12,871 bases of DNA from Spirochaetaceae bacterium. Its GTDB lineage: Bacteria; Spirochaetota; Spirochaetia; Treponematales; Breznakiellaceae. Of the stretch, positions 12,371 to 12,871 are shown one piece after another. The DNA lies in NCBI GenBank assembly GCA_031288215.1, contig JAITRV010000290.1, positions 1 to 12,871 on the forward strand. Direction: 5' to 3'. The notes beneath the pieces were generated by a model. The model worked only from the letters and a program-made list of their open reading frames with translations, was not told the DNA's origin and ran no database searches. Both the position numbers and the translations under genes were made by a program. How positions within the stretch are numbered: the first letter of the stretch is position 1; the number at the start of each line of letters is the position of its first letter.

Positions 12371-12712
12371 TCAAAGCCCCCTCGTTTTGAGGACATGTTC
12401 GAATTCATAATCGAAGGTTTGCTTGATATGGATTAATTCATGGACGATTTCAGCGTCGGAAAGGGTCTCCGCCACGCCCTCCTCCGGGGAATGGGGCAGG
12501 AAAAGGCTCCACACGTCCGTTTGCAGCGCCGCGGCCAGCCGGACCAGGGTCTTATCGCTTACCCAGGTACGGCAGCCTTCGATGTCATTCACCATGTTGG
12601 CCGAAATTTCAGCTTTTTCCGCCAGCTTCTCCTGGGTTATTCCCAACAGCAGGCGCCTTTTCTTGAGATTCGCCGATAAAACCCTCCGTAAATCCCGTTG
12701 TTCCGTATTCAT
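12371..12712 (-). CDS. XRE-family transcriptional regulator (HTH)
   Basis: 113 aa. Residues about 15-70 form a Cro/CI-type helix-turn-helix; the recognisable core is LLLGITQEKLAEKAEIS followed by IEGCRTWVSDKTLVRLAAAL. The C-terminal 40 residues are acidic/helical with no recognised sensor domain. It is cytoplasmic and predicted to bind DNA as a dimer. ATG at 12712 has only AGGG immediately upstream, a weak and very close site, so the start is less certain. It lies 22 bases upstream of the fdhF promoter in the same direction, making the operon a candidate target, and it also faces the plus-strand promoter at 12776-12803, whose operator-like repeats it may bind. The ligand is unknown. Confidence 0.85.
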   Translation of the reverse strand: MNTEQRDLRRVLSANLKKRRLLLGITQEKLAEKAEISANMVNDIEGCRTWVSDKTLVRLAAALQTDVWSLFLPHSPEEGVAETLSDAEIVHELIHIKQTFDYEFEHVLKTRGL

Positions 12713-12727
12713 ACCCTGTTTTAACCA

Positions 12728-12775
12728 TACCCGGTATTATCGGTACAAAAAACCGGAAGATACTGGGTGTTACCC
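12728..12775. promoter_or_regulatory. Operator-like repeats upstream of the XRE gene
   Basis: Between the xre start and the plus-strand promoter are TACCCGGTA (12728-12736, palindrome about a central C), the arms CCGGT (12731-12735)/ACCGG (12752-12756), and GGGTGTTACCC (12765-12775), a 4-bp inverted repeat touching the -35 box. They are candidate XRE sites for autoregulation or control of the outward promoter; only the repeats are directly seen. Confidence 0.4.
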
Positions 12776-12803
12776 TTGACAATATCGGGTCTTTCTATAC
12801 AAT
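12776..12803 (+). promoter_or_regulatory. Sigma-70 promoter firing out of the window
   Basis: TTGACA (12776-12781) and TACAAT (12798-12803) are separated by 16 bases on the plus strand, pointing to a gene beyond the right edge that is divergent from xre. Confidence 0.75.
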
Positions 12804-12823
12804 AAGGTCAAGTAACTCAGGAA

Positions 12824-12850
12824 GCACAGGTTTATTTTTTGATCCTGTGC
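12824..12850 (+). other. Leader hairpin of the outward transcript
   Basis: GCACAGG (12824-12830) and CCTGTGC (12844-12850) form a perfect 7-bp stem with a 13-base T-rich loop, starting about 14 bases after the likely transcription start. A second possible stem, GCCG/CGGC (12849-12863), overlaps it, so the two could be mutually exclusive. Confidence 0.5.
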
Positions 12851-12871
12851 CGGATTTTTCGGCAAACCGGG

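Noticed and set aside
12369..12392. Terminator at the end of xre (CCTCAAA/TTTGAGG stem)
   Set aside because: A 7-bp stem exists but lies mostly inside the coding end of xre and has no U-run after it on the minus strand.
1..12871. CRISPR array, tRNA, rRNA, insertion sequence or prophage genes
   Set aside because: I looked for regularly spaced repeats, tRNA-like cloverleafs and transposase or integrase motifs and saw none; no search tool was available.

Overview
The window holds one long run of twelve genes, all on the minus strand and tightly packed (many 4-base overlaps or gaps under 35 bases), with a thirteenth minus-strand regulator gene upstream of them. In transcription order the run is: formate dehydrogenase catalytic subunit (Cys form), HycB-type four-cluster ferredoxin, FdhD, a small two-cluster ferredoxin, a second HycB-type ferredoxin, [FeFe]-hydrogenase, MobA, MoeA, MobB, SelD, a NifS/IscS-type cysteine desulfurase, and a VWA/DUF2201 protein. 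The first six genes match the layout of the hydrogen-dependent CO2 reductase (HDCR) of acetogens such as Acetobacterium woodii and Thermoanaerobacter kivui. There FdhF, two HycB-type ferredoxins and HydA2 form a soluble complex that reduces CO2 to formate with H2.

Host: an anaerobic H2/CO2 acetogen is the best inference. A Cys-type FdhF in an HDCR operon with selenium genes nearby fits termite-gut acetogenic Treponema (T. primitia type), where paralogous Sec and Cys formate dehydrogenases are known and selenium controls their transcription. The coding DNA looks rather G+C-rich for that group, I see no taxonomic marker, and a Firmicute acetogen is possible. I hold the Treponema assignment at about 0.5.

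Layout from left to right. Bases 1-340 are non-coding: a G10 run, small hairpins, and a composite terminator-like structure closing the operon. Bases 341-2968 hold the VWA protein and the desulfurase. Bases 2971-6284 hold SelD, MobB, MoeA and MobA. Bases 6294-12106 are the HDCR block with its maturation gene fdhD and a small ferredoxin. Bases 12107-12370 are the operon leader of about 210 nt behind a near-consensus sigma-70 promoter. Bases 12371-12712 encode an XRE-family regulator, and the right edge carries a strong plus-strand promoter aimed out of the window.

How the genes work together: HydA2 oxidises H2, the two HycB proteins wire electrons to FdhF, and FdhF reduces CO2. MobA, MoeA and MobB supply the bis-MGD molybdenum (or tungsten) cofactor, and FdhD delivers its sulfido ligand, probably with sulfur from the desulfurase. 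SelD and the desulfurase also form a selenium-activation pair, unexpected next to a selenium-free (Cys) enzyme. The most interesting points are this Se/Mo combination, the half-HycB ferredoxin, the FdhD lacking its usual CxxC loop, the orphan VWA protein, and the structured leader, which contains a UGA-interrupted short reading frame.
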